Below are positions 24,362-35,986 of a stretch of DNA of 64,000 nucleotides, piece after piece (position 1 is the stretch's first letter; each line of letters opens with the position of its first letter). The notes beneath the pieces were generated by a model. The model made no database searches, was not told where the DNA came from, and worked only from the letters and a program-made list of their open reading frames with translations. The stretch covers positions 5,117,001-5,181,000 of the forward strand of contig JARHVA010000081.1 in NCBI GenBank assembly GCA_037957365.1, read 5' to 3'. The stretch is from Torreya grandis (lineage: Eukaryota; Streptophyta; Pinopsida; Cupressales; Taxaceae). A program made the position numbers and the translations under genes.

Positions 24362-24374
24362 TTGTATCAGAGCC
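24362..24374 (+). promoter_or_regulatory. primer-binding site of copia-1
   Basis: TTGTATCAGAGCC, one change from TGGTATCAGAGCC, two bases after the LTR end. It is complementary to the 3' end of initiator-Met tRNA, the usual plant copia primer. Confidence 0.88.
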
Positions 24375-24479
24375 TAGTCATTTGAATCAAGTCTAACGGC
24401 TTGAAGGTGATCCTAAGAAGCACGAGATATCTAGTGATAAAAAAGAATAAGATAACATGCATGATGAACAAGTCAAATA

Positions 24480-25510
24480 TAAAAGTGCATAATGAGAAGC
24501 TAAATTAGACATTTAATTTGAGATCATAAGTGTCCTTGATGATTTGAAACATCAAAATAAGAATATCAAGGATCTCAAGAATAAGGTAGAAGGTGTCAAT
24601 ACAAGGTTTAGATCAAAGGAATATGAGTATGACCAATTAAATTTAGAGCTAAATTAATTAAATGTTAAGAATGAGAAACACATATATAAGATAAACAAGT
24701 ATGAGAAAGGGCATGAGAATTCAAAACAAGTCAAGAGTACCAACATGAAAAGACCAATCAAGTAGCCCAATGCAATAGGGGATAAGTTATCATGGGACCA
24801 TGGAAAAATTAGTGATCAATCAAGAGGTAAGTATATAAATGTTGTTTGTTAGATTTACCATGATATGGGACACATTATAAGATTTTATTCTAATAAAGAT
24901 ATAAGACCCTCAAGATTCAAAAATATATATGAAGCTCATAGAGTGCATGAGAAGGGTCTAACATTGTTTTGGAATCCAAATCAAGTTAGGACTAATCACA
25001 TTGAGCCCAAAAGTAAGGATGGAATATTTAATATGAAATAAAAAAAGACTAAATTGGATTCTATGATAGTTTAGACTACCTTTCACATTCAATATGAAGG
25101 CATGAAATGGTATATAGATAGTGGTTGCTCAAGAAACATGATAGGATACAAAAATAAATTCATTTCATTAAACAAAAATGTTGTAGGAATAGTGAGGTTT
25201 CAAGACAACACAACTCCCAATATAGTTGGTAAGGTTATCTTGAGTTTGGAAAATGGAAAGACCAAGACACAAAATGTGTTGTATATGGAAGATTTGAAAC
25301 ATAGCCTAATTAGTGTAAGTTAAATGAATAATAAATGACACACACTAGCCTTTCATGATAGAGGGTGTGAGATAAGGAGAGCCAAATCAAGAAGGCTAAT
25401 TGCTAATGCTAAGAAGATTGAAAATAATCTATATGTCTTGAATTAGATTAAGAAAGAGAGATGCTTTATGAGAAAGATAAATGAAAGTTGGTTATGGCAT
25501 AAAATGTTAG
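24480..25510 (+). pseudogene. copia-1 gag tail, protease and start of gag-pre-integrase
   Basis: 24540-24720 is Lys/Glu-rich coiled-coil-like gag. Near 24840-24890 a zinc-knuckle relic can be read (C-stop-I-Y-H-DMGHIIRFY), with two of the cysteines lost. The protease at 25100-25323 has WYIDSGCSRNMIG with the catalytic DSG intact (Asp at about 25117). It is followed by VRFQDNTTPNIVGKV and KTQNVLYMEDLKHSLISVS, the standard copia protease C-terminus. GCEIRRAKSRRLIA and WLWHKML start the gag-pre-integrase domain, which stops at 25510 where the nested element entered and resumes at 30437 with LGHLNFDNLVKI. The frame has several stops. Confidence 0.88.
25506..25510. repeat. left target-site duplication of nested element (GTTAG)
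   Basis: GTTAG precedes the TG of the inserted element and recurs at 30437-30441 after its CA. Removing the element plus one GTTAG restores the codon run WHKML-GHLNFDNL of copia gag-pre-integrase, which independently confirms the boundary. Confidence 0.93.
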
Positions 25511-28500
25511 TGTTTTCACTTGTATTTTCACCATTTTAAGAGATTTAAAACCTCTCCTTATCCAAGTGGCATAATGGAAACAACTCTAGGCTTGTGGGTA
25601 GTCTAAGAATGAGGTGAATCTCTAGATAGGGATAACTCCCTTGATGTACCAATTTGGATTACAACTACACCTAAAATTTGGGAGGTGGGAGGGAGATAGA
25701 TAAATAAAATTAAAATGTCCTAATGGAGGTGATACACTAAATATATTTATGAATTCCAACCAACAACATGTTACACATGAGAACAAAGGACAAACTAAAC
25801 ATACACTTCTCTAATCTACATCTTCTCACATCAATGTTACATTATGAGGTTATGGATGAATGTGAAAAGCTAGGATGAATATACAAGAGTAATATGAGGG
25901 TAAAAATTAATATATCTACCCACTCAATCCTTGACATTTCCTATAACACTTCACATTCCCTAGAAGAAGAAGCTTTTCAACATGTAAATAGGATGCAAGA
26001 ATGAAACAACATGTTAAGGAATCCATAGTCTTCACTAAGAAAGATCAAAAATTCATGTAAAAACACACTAATAAAAATCATGAAGAGTTAAAAATAAGTA
26101 TTTATATTTATCAAAATGTATTCAAATGATTAGGGCTTCACCATAGTCAGGAGGAGCATAAAGTACAATGGCTAAAATGGCTAGATCTTATAGAACTTGA
26201 GAGAAGAGAAGAAGAGAGAAGTGAAATGGTCACAAGGACAATTATAAAGATGAGATAAGTAGGAACTTTTAAATTATAATAGGATATGGGATGAACCATG
26301 TAATTTAAATAATTCCAAGTGTCCATCCAATTCATCAAACTCTTGCACAATGGCATGAAACTCCTCATTCTGGCTCAAAAAATTACCTTCATAATTTGGA
26401 CCTATTTTAACATCATATAAATAATTAATGATAGGTATAATTATTTTAATTAAGGTAAAGGGTTTAAATAATGACTCTCCATGCATTGGTTTCATGATTG
26501 GTCATCTGGAATCATCTGGGAATGAGCCATCATCATCTGTTATCCAAAAAACTCCTCCTGCATACACCCTGCACACTTGGCCTCAAATTTGGATTAAATT
26601 TTCCATGAAAATACATGGTATGTAGTTTATTATAATTTTAAATACCTTATGTGTCCTTATGATCATAAATCACACCTTAAAATCACCTTACTTGAAGTTT
26701 TCCACCCTTCTCACTAGATTGTCCAATATGTCAGTTTTGACTAATTGAGATGAAGCTATTTGTTTGAACACTTAGGATTTTATATGAAGAATTAAATGGA
26801 TATTATAGGTTATTAAAATCCATAATATTCCCCTCAAATTTTTTTTCATGTTTATAATCCTCCTAGAACCTGTAAAACACAAAAAATATTCAAAAACACC
26901 CTATTTTTTACCTTACGTGTACAAGTTGATATAGCTAAAAGGCATGGGAGGGACCCTGAGTTAGTATTATATAGTTTAAAACAAAATATCATGATTAAAA
27001 TATTCCATTATAATTAATCTCCATCTTCACTTCTCTAACTGGGTCTTGACAGAGGGTTTACAAGGGTTTTAGGTCAGTTTTGACTCTTAAGCTTCATTCA
27101 TAATGATGGGACATACAAATTGCAAAACAAATCAAAAAATTCATAGTTAAATACCTTCATAAACATCCCTAAACCTATTTTTCTCCAATTAAAATCACCA
27201 AGAGAGATATGAAAACTTGAAATCACCTTATCAACCTTCTCCTTCCCTTTCCTGCAAGTCTGAGTGGGTTCTGAGCTCAAAAAAATATTTTTTATGGATT
27301 CACCTACAAGTTACCTATAGTTACATTATTAACATTTTACAATAGGTTATAACTCATATTTAATTCTATAAGTGTAACTACCCTCTTCATTTAGACACTA
27401 CGTATAGCCATGTCAAGTAAGCTTGAGTTGTTACTAAAGCCCAAAATGATTTATTGATGGTTTCCTTGCCTCCAAATATCTCAAATGACTCTAATATGAT
27501 CATATAAACAATTTAAAACAAGTTATAAATTTTTCTTAGGTCTAGAAGTCAAAATAACCTCCTCATTTGGCACTAGGCCTAAACCTTGCCTTTAGGCCTA
27601 CTTGAAAATTTGGGATTTTAGGACACTCTATTTAGTTTCATCTCATTTTGGTTGGTTTTTATGATTATAATAGGTTTCCATAAGATTTAAAAACCCTTTT
27701 TAAGGATATCCTTATCTTTTGGTTTACTCCTTCTAACTCTATCCTCCAAATCTGCTATTTAAGCCTAAAGGAAAGTACCCCTATTTGAGATAAAATAGGG
27801 GGTAGTTCCCCTATTAAATTTTAAAAAAATGAATATTGGATAGAATTAATAAATATATGAGGACCTCACACACCAAAAATCATACCTTTTTCATATCATT
27901 TGACCCCTCAAACTTGAAAAAACCAAGATAGACTCCTTTAAAGGTAAACTGTATGCACAAAGTTTCTATAAAGGTTGTGAGTAGAATTAGAGATTTCTCT
28001 ATGATATATATCTATTATGATAGTGTAACAAAGTTATTTCAACCATATTAAGTATGTCCACAGTGCTATTAAACCCTTATAATCTTGGCGTGTACCTTAA
28101 AACCCTTCATTGCTCAATTAGGTCTGACTAGTAAGTTAACCTTGCCTATAGGTACAAATTAGACCTTTATCATGTTATTTTAAGATCCTATTTATATCCT
28201 TTGATGTAAAAAAATATATGTTTATTCCTTATCTCACTTAAAATTTCATGCACTTTCTCATATCTTTGTCTAGTTTAGACTATATACATAATTATGACAG
28301 TGTTGACCTATTTTGACATTATGCTTGTAGGTGCATTTAACATATCTAAAGTTATTTACATTGATACAAGATCCTAATTATATAATTTAATTCTATACTA
28401 TTCATTTAATCATGTGATTTTATATGCATCCAACTTCAAAAATACCAACCCTTACTATCATACCGCCATTCAGCTGACTATGTTCTTTCTTAGGAAGGAC

Positions 28501-30436
28501 CCCTACAGTTATTAATACATTGATTAGGCCTTAGGCAATGTATAAAACCTCTTAATTTTTCCCTGGAGTAATTTTTTGTTTGTTTGGGTCTATTCTACTC
28601 ATCTTACATAGGCTAAACCTCACCAAAATACTTTTCCTTACTCTCTGCCCTTATATGTCCTTATAGTTGGTTGTAGTTATATATGGACTATAGTTTATCT
28701 TTCATCATGGTATTAGAGGCCCTTATTTGATGATTTATATCACAAAGCACTTTCCCATGATTTTATTTCCCTTAAATTTATTCAAACATCACTAAGGCAT
28801 CATGTTTAGGTTATTGTCTGCTTGCAATTGTAAGTGCATGTTTTCATGTCCTGTGTACAGACTGACGGTGTGTATAGGGAGCAAAACACACATTATCATT
28901 TATATTGATGATATTTTATGCCAATGATGTCACTTTAAGCCATTTGGGATCAATTAACCTTGATGGCATGGTCTATATCTCTCAACATGAAGTGTAAGGT
29001 CACTTTTTGATCAAAATCCTGTAGACACTAATGCCTAAATTCAATGTTTTTATGAGCAACTTTAGACTTCTCAATCATCATCATCCACTTGATTTCTTCT
29101 CTCCAAAAATTTTATAGGTCTTGTCCAATGATAGGGATAAAAAATTAGTCCTATATAAGTGATCAAAGGTCAATATGACATTGTTATATATTATCCACAA
29201 AATGGTGAGGTTTTCTATTTTACGCCTTTTGGGAACAAAACCCTGAACTTAGTCATATTGTGCCTAAAGATGGCCTACATTCCCTTCTACCCATTTTATG
29301 ATTCCAAATTTTTTGCCTTGAGTTTATCACATTATAATACTTGAAATGGAATCTCATTACTTGTTTCAACACCACACAATGACTCCTTAGATCTTTGTTT
29401 ATATCACCTATAGGTGATTATTCTAGTGTGCAGGGAAGAAAGTGGTTTTAGGTAGTCAGCATTGATTTTGGAATCCATGTGTTACAAACTTGTTTCATAA
29501 TTCCAAATATATTATTCATATTTAAAAGCATCTAAAATAAAATTCAAAACCTTCTTTACAACATGGAATCTCTTTCATGACACCTGTAAATGATGTTTAA
29601 TGGTAGACTAAGAGCATATATTGCACATGACTACTATTTAATGGTAGAGAAATCATGGGAATAATTTGAGGAAGAGTTAAAAATCATCTAGATTCAAACT
29701 TAGTAATTGGATCATACAAAATTACTCAAACCAAGGCAAAACCTATAGGGTACATGAAATAGGAAGCAAAATTATACATTCAACTTCATGAGGATGGTTC
29801 ATAAAGCACAGGCCACCATTATTAAAAATATTTATATTTAAATTAAGGTCTCTAAGTGTAATATCACCTCCCAAAATCATTTACTTTAAAACCTCTTTAG
29901 CTATCCATACTAGCACAAAACTGAAGGTCACTTCTGTATGTCTAAGAAATCAAAGATGGACCAGAATGGTTTTGACTTTAAAATGGCACTTCTAGAGCAA
30001 ACCAAATGTTGATATGAGTGTTAGGAAGGTTAATAGGCATTACATGATATTTTCCCACGTGGAACACTTCCCCATGGGCCATACAAGTGCCACTTTCTCT
30101 CTTTTTTAATTATTTCTTGAATTTCAGTTAAACAACTTGTAATATTTTGATGTAAATGGCATTCTTGATAGGTAAACTAACTTATTATATGCTTGGAAGG
30201 AAAAATAGACATTTTTACACCTTGTAAAACATGCCATTTGCATTTATGACCCATAAAAGGTCACTAAATGACCCAAAATGACAAATTGACTAATATGACT
30301 AAGACTAAGGCTAGGATGACATAAAATAACATATAATACACCCCATGAAAATATATTAGACCCCCTAAAACATCTAAAAATCATGTTTTTACCTATAGGG
30401 GTCCCAATTTGACCTAAAAGTCAAATTTGGTCAACA
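25511..30436 (-). mobile_element. nested 4.9-kb TG...CA element, probably a solo LTR
   Basis: Starts TGTTTTCACTTG and ends TTTGGTCAACA, flanked by the 5-bp duplication GTTAG. No pair of long terminal repeats, PBS or pol motif is visible inside. The longest open frames are short and unconvincing. The left 250 bp (ATAATGGAAACAACTC, GGTGAATCTCTAGATAGGG, CTTGATGTACC) match the left end of the palindrome-rich LTRs B1-B3, in the same orientation. So this is most likely a solo LTR of a related large-LTR family pointing left. A coding-free non-autonomous element is the alternative. Confidence 0.82.
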
Positions 30437-33050
30437 GTTAGGTCACCTAAACTTTGACAATCTGGTCAAGATAAGGACTAAGAAGTCTATGAAGAACATG
30501 CCTTAGATTACCAAACCTACAAACATACTTGGTAAATCATATCAACATGGTAAGTAGAATATAAGAAGGTTAAAGACCAAGGAGTACTGTACTATAATAC
30601 CCTTGGAATTAATACACAGTGATCTTTGTGGTCCTATAATTATTTAAAGAATTTAAGGAGATAGTTACTTCATGTTACTCATAGATGACTACACAAGAAT
30701 GACTTGGGTAGCATTCTTGAAATAAAAGTCAAAATCTCCTAACAAGTTTAAGGTATTCAAGGATCTTATTGAGGAGGATCAAGTGTCTAAGATCTAATAG
30801 AGGAGGAGAGTTTTGGTCTAATGAGTTTGATGAATTTGGTGAGGTTCATGGAATAAGTAAATAATTCTCAGCAACTAAGACTCCTCAACAGAATGGGGTA
30901 GTGGAAAGAAAGAATAAGATAGTTCAAGAGATGGCTGTAACTATGTTAAATTAGTCTATATTATTTTATGGATATTGGAGAGAGGTTATAAGCACTGCAG
31001 TCTACATCTTGAATAGAATTAAGGACTAATTGAAACAAGACTCCTTATGAACTGTAGAAAGGCAAACCTGCTAATATGTAACACTTTAGAGTGTTTGGGA
31101 GTAAATGTTTTATCAAGAGAGATGATTAAGACTTAGGAAGTTTGATTCTAAATATAATGAAGCTATATTATTAATATACTCATCAATGAGTAAAACTTAT
31201 AGATGTTATAACAAGAGGTTACAGAAGATAGTGGAAAATACCAATGTAAAGATTGATGAGATAAGGAAATCACACTCATAGTCAAAGGATAATTTAGATA
31301 ATATGGACTTTAAAAATGAAGAGGAAATTATAGAGGTTGATGAGGAAGAAGAAAAATTTGAGGAGAGATAGGACTCAAAAGGCCCCTCAAGATAGATTCA
31401 AAGAGATCATTTTGAATCTCAAATCATTGGCAACAAAAATGAAGGTATGCACACAAGGAGAAGATTGGTAAGTAATCTAAATCAAGAGAATGCTTCTCTA
31501 TTATCTAAGATTGAACCTATGAATCTTATAGAATCAATCAAAGATAAATTTTGGATAAGAGCTATGAATGAGGAGTTAGATCAAATAGAGAATAATGAGA
31601 CTTGGGAACTAGTTCTAGGCCTAATGACAATAATGTCATTTTCACAAAATGGGTGTTTAGAAATAAGTTAAATGAATATGGATAATTAACTAGGAACAAG
31701 GATATATTGGTATGCAAGGGATATGCACAAGTTTAACTAGTAGACTTTGAGGAGAAATTTGCACTAGTAGCAAGAGTTGAGGTTATCAGGTTATTTCTAG
31801 CATAGGTAAGATTCAAAGGATTCAAGTTATACCATATGGATGTCAAATCTACCTTTTTGAATGGGAATTTGGATGAGGAGGTGTGTAGAGAGAAACTTGA
31901 GGGGTTCTCACTATCAAGTGACAAGTATTATATTTTCATATTGAAAAAGGCCCTTTATGGTCTAAAGTAAGCTCCTAGAACTTGGTATGCTAGGTTGGAT
32001 AGGTATCTATTGGATCAATGATTCAAAAGAAGAGTTGTAGATAGTAATTTATACATAAAGACAAAATATGACCATCAGTTTACAGTTGTTGTCTATGTTG
32101 ATGACATCATCTTTGGTGAAAACAATGAGAACATGACCAAGGCCTTTGCAAAGGTGATGAAAAAAGAGTTTGAGATGTTCATGTCAGGAGAACTATCATT
32201 ATTTCTTGGGTTAAAAATAAATCAATCTAAAAAAGGTATATTGATTTCAAAATCCAAGTACATAACAAAAATGTTGAATAAGTTTGAGATGGAATATTTC
32301 AAGGTAGTTAGTACACCATTGATCATAAGGTGTAAGTTGAGCAAAGAAGATGAGTCCTCAAAGCTAAATAAAACATCATATAGGTCAATGATTGGAATCT
32401 TGTTATACACCACTACCTCTAGAGCTAGCATCATTAAAGTAATAGGTCTTATGGGAAGGTTTCAAGTAGATCTACAGGGAAATCATCTACAAGTAGTTAA
32501 AAGGATACTCAGGTATCTCAAGGGTACTATGGAGTATGGGTTGTGGTATCCAATAATCATGTTTTTCAATTTGATAGATTATACATACGTAGACTAGGTA
32601 AGAAGTCTAGATGATAGGAAGAGTACCAGTGGAGGAAATTTCTTCTTAGGTGGGTGCCTAGTTTCATGGATAATCAAGAAACAACCATCAGTAGCATTAT
32701 CCACTTGTGAGGCTAAGTACATTGCAATAGCTTCATGTTGCACTCAAGTCCTATGGATGAGATAGGCCTTAAAATACCACAAGGTAGAGTATGATGGTCC
32801 TATCCCTATCTATTGTGACAATACAAGTGATATAAGTGTCTCAAATAACCTTGTCATACACTCAAGAACTAAGCACATTCCCATCAGGTATCATTTCATA
32901 AGAGATTAGGTAAGTACACAAAGTGTCAAACTTGAATATGTTTCTACACATGATCAGATTATAGATAGTTTGACTAAACCACTTTCAAAGGTAACATTTA
33001 AACACTTAAGAAAGAATTTGGGTGTAATTTCTACCCCTATCAATCAGTGA
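30437..33050 (+). pseudogene. copia-1 pol: integrase, reverse transcriptase, RNase H
   Basis: After LGHLNFDNLVKI the integrase core shows IHSDLCGP (first Asp), YFMLLIDDYTRMTWVAFLK, a changed second-Asp block (NRGGEFWSNEF) and TPQQNGVVERKNK (Glu). The RT begins at about 31540 with FWIRAMNEELDQIENNETWE, then KGYAQV-stop and YHMDVKSTFLNGNLDEEV. GLK-stop-APRTWYARLD follows, and VVYVDDIIFG (YVDD at 32094-32105, intact). The long frame 32133-32597 holds ELSLFLGLKINQSKKGI and ILRYLKGTMEYGLWY. RNase H near 32640-32990 has SVALSTCEAKYIAIAS, CDNTSDI and IHSRTKHI. The end is LTKPLSKVTFKHLRKNLGV, stop at 33050. Several stops replace conserved Gln (for example GLKQAP). Confidence 0.93.
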
Positions 33051-33062
33051 AGAAGCCAAGTA

Positions 33063-33336
33063 CTTAGGGGGAGATAATAAGGTGGTTCATTATCTCCAAG
33101 AGCAAGTGAGTTTTCCCAATAAGGTATGCATCAAGTTAGGGGGAACATGTTTTTATTATGACCATAAACTCATAGTCTTATGTGTTGAATATTTTGGTTG
33201 CAAGGAGTGTGATCCAAAGATTTTTTGACATAACTTTGTCATTTATGCTAAAGGGGGAGAAAGTTCAGAATGATGGATAATTTTCTTGTTGAGATAAGTT
33301 TATGAAAGTTTTTTTCATCAATGACAAAGGAGAAAA
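33063..33336 (+). promoter_or_regulatory. multiple polypurine tracts before the copia-1 3' LTR
   Basis: Three G-runs, TTAGGGGGAGATAA (33065), GTTAGGGGGAAC (33135) and AAAGGGGGAGAAAG (33250), precede the purine-rich CAAAGGAGAAAA just before the LTR at about 33325. Only the last is in the position to prime plus-strand DNA. Multiple PPT-like copies are known from Sirevirus-type copia elements. The stretch codes for nothing recognisable. Confidence 0.65.
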
Positions 33337-33337
33337 T

Positions 33338-35451
33338 TATTGAAGTATTATCATTATTGTCAATGGTAAATATTACATAAGGTTGATGTCATTGAGATAG
33401 TGTACCTAGTTGGTAGTGTGTTGATATGAAAAAGGGAATTGATAGAGTTTTTTCAATGAAGGATGTTTTCATGAAAGAGAGAATTTGAAGGCAACTAATA
33501 CCTTATGGTTGCATAAACGTACAGGTCTTTGAGTAGCCCAAGCATAGTCATGGCATGAAAAGACCTTATAAGAAGGTATGAGCATGGTGGTTTGGTGAGA
33601 TGAGTGCACATAAGCATAAGTGATTGTATGAGGTTTTTTGAGCATGAATATAAGGCATTTAAGTACTCATGAGAATCTTAATGTGTGCCTATATTGGTAG
33701 GACCTTTAGACCAAGTTTGCACCTAGACCATTTATTGACCATGCCTGACCTAATGAGGTATCATGAGCTGTTGTCAAGGCATATGAAGGATGTATTTCCA
33801 TGTTTAATCATGAGAGAGGTTTCTTGAGTATATGAGTGAGGTGTACAGTGCATGGAAAGAGGCATGAAGGTCAATTTTAAGGCCTATAGTGGTTTCTAGG
33901 TCAAGGTTTAGAAGATCAAAGAGAGAGAGAGTGTGTGGCCTAATGAGGGGTCATGGTTAGATTTCAAAGTTTTTGAGCTCATGTAAGCATTTTTAAAGGT
34001 GATGCATGATGCTTCAAATTTGTTCATGTAATTTGAGGTCAAGGTTTATAAGAAAATGCATGAAAATTGGTTTTTAGGTATCTAAATTACATAGAATGAA
34101 GGGTTCTCAACCTGAGAAGGATTTTATTGTGCTCATAAGCTCATCAAACCTTTTAATGGGACCCTAATCTATTAAAATATATAGTGAAGGGTCCTAGATC
34201 AAAATTCTAGGCATTCATTTTGGATTAAGAGGCTATGATTTATGAATGATTATTAAGAATGGAAATAGGTTTAACCCCTCTTATAATGATAATAAGGACA
34301 TGATGCTGAATATTTTGATCAAAAGTGCCCAAAATGGATTGGTATGCTCAGGTAAGATATTGGAATTTATATTGAACTCTCCCAGGCACCTATAGGAAAG
34401 TGTTAATTCTTGAAGATTTGTCATAGCCGTCAGAGTTGACTAATTCAAAGTATGCAAATGGATGGAGATTAAATATTGATAATTATGTTTCATGTCCATG
34501 AATGTTTATGGAAAAAATTTATCCCTTAAATGTGATAAAATAATCATCCAAGTTAGCCAGTCACTAATAGGCCTAATGGTGGAAATAGTGAAAAAACTAG
34601 ACAATAGTGAGAAGATGAATAGAAATGTGTTATCATGATAGAGTGATGAAACCAAGTACATGAAAATGTTGTTTAGTATTGGTATGCATTATTAATTATT
34701 GGTAGAAGTTTTATAGGTTAGTTAATATAGTGAAAGATTTGCTCATAAATTGTCATGTCAGGTTTAGATGAGATAGTGAAATATAAGGTCATGAGATTAG
34801 TTTGCAAGACCAATATTTTCCATTTGAATATATTATATCTCTATTTAATAATGATATAATTATATCATAATATCATATAAATTCATCATATGTCATTTAC
34901 TATGTCTATACAGGTGTTGAAAGTCTGAGTCGCCATGATTGGTCTTTGAGAAAAACTGGCAGTTCTGAGTAAGTTGTATAGGTGGTTTTGAGGCTTTATG
35001 CCCTGTGTGATGAATATGATGAAATTAATGAAGTTATTGAGGTATTTTATGTTTTGTATATGTGATTTATTTTCATTTTTATGTGACTAAAGAATGTTTT
35101 ATATTTAGTTGTTTAAGATAGACTTTTTTGTGTGTGTGAAGGCCTAATGTAAATATTACTAATGATGTGCTTCAAGTGGTGGTTGGAGATAAAAAAGTGT
35201 CATGGAAATAATATGATATGATTATGGGTCTATTTTAGTGGTATATGAATTTTTTTTAGGAGATAAAAGGGTGATGTGCAGTAATGAAGACCTAATTGAA
35301 TTAGGTCTCCTTAAGGCCTAAAAGAGATTTTGGTCTTTTATGATGTGACCGACCTATTGCAATGAATGGTTCATGAATGATTAATTAGAATTGAATGATT
35401 TTTTTTAAGACACTAATTCACCCCCACCATTAAAATATTATGCATCTAACA
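33338..35451 (+). repeat. 3' LTR of copia-1 (2.1 kb)
   Basis: Starts TATTGAAGTATTATC (TG changed to TA) and ends GCATCTAACA. It aligns with the 5' LTR over its whole length but contains only one copy of the 582-bp block (34659-35240). Many scattered differences from the 5' LTR show that the insertion is old. Confidence 0.9.
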
Positions 35452-35456
35452 TGGTC
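35452..35456. repeat. right target-site duplication of copia-1 (TGGTC)
   Basis: Identical to 21049-21053. Sequence resumes at once with gypsy-like leader, seen at the matching place in copy 2 after GACCAATTAGTTAGC. Confidence 0.88.
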
Positions 35457-35986
35457 TTTGGTCATTGTATTTTGTATTATAAAATTTTCTCTAACTAGTG
35501 TTAGTGCAAGGTTTGTGTTGTGTTTTCTAATTAGATTAACCACATTGATATAATTACTTATGTGATTTTATTTATTTTTATTAGATATTATCTTGTAAAA
35601 TTTATCCCTATTTTTATAAAACTTTCATCCCTATCTACACACTCTCTTACAAACTATTAATTTTGCTTACCTTCAGTACATAGTTGCCCTATAAGTTTGT
35701 GTATATTTTTTAGCCTATTCAATTTCTCCATATAGAGTACATACTCAAGTTGTATTATTGTGTATATTTTCATCCTATTCTATTTCCTATCTTTTAGTAC
35801 ATAGTCAACCTATCTATGTTCTTTATTACCTATTTTATTTATTGTCTTGTATTACACAATTGACTTGTTCGATTATGTCCTTTGTTCCCTATTTTGTTTC
35901 CTATTTTACATTACACTGTTGATGTATTCAATTTTGTATCATATCAACTGAACCTTTTTCCACCAAGTTTTTAGTCTCTTTATTTC
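35457..35986 (+). mobile_element. block E1, leader of gypsy-like copy 1 with about 60-bp minisatellite
   Basis: GTTAGTGCAAGGTTT, TAATTAGATTAACCACATTGAT and following bases match 56855-56960 in copy 2. From 35670 to 35925 five units of 56-61 bp recur, marked by (A/T)(G/T)TACA at 35674, 35735, 35796, 35852 and 35911. Copy 2 also has a roughly 61-bp array here, but with a different unit sequence. No gene. Confidence 0.65.

Larger units (their letters stand above)
21054..35451 (+). mobile_element. complete Ty1/copia element copia-1 (contains a nested insertion)
   Basis: All landmarks are present in order: TSD TGGTC, 5' LTR (21054-24359), tRNA-iMet PBS, gag/protease remnant, integrase, RT with intact YVDD, RNase H, several polypurine tracts, 3' LTR (33338-35451), TSD TGGTC. 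Pol is interrupted by a 4,926-bp element at 25511-30436; without it and its extra target copy the element would be about 9.5 kb. RT blocks such as NGNLDEEV and the string of GGGGGAG tracts resemble the Sirevirus/Maximus side of copia; that placement is tentative. Stops in every domain make it dead. Confidence 0.92.
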
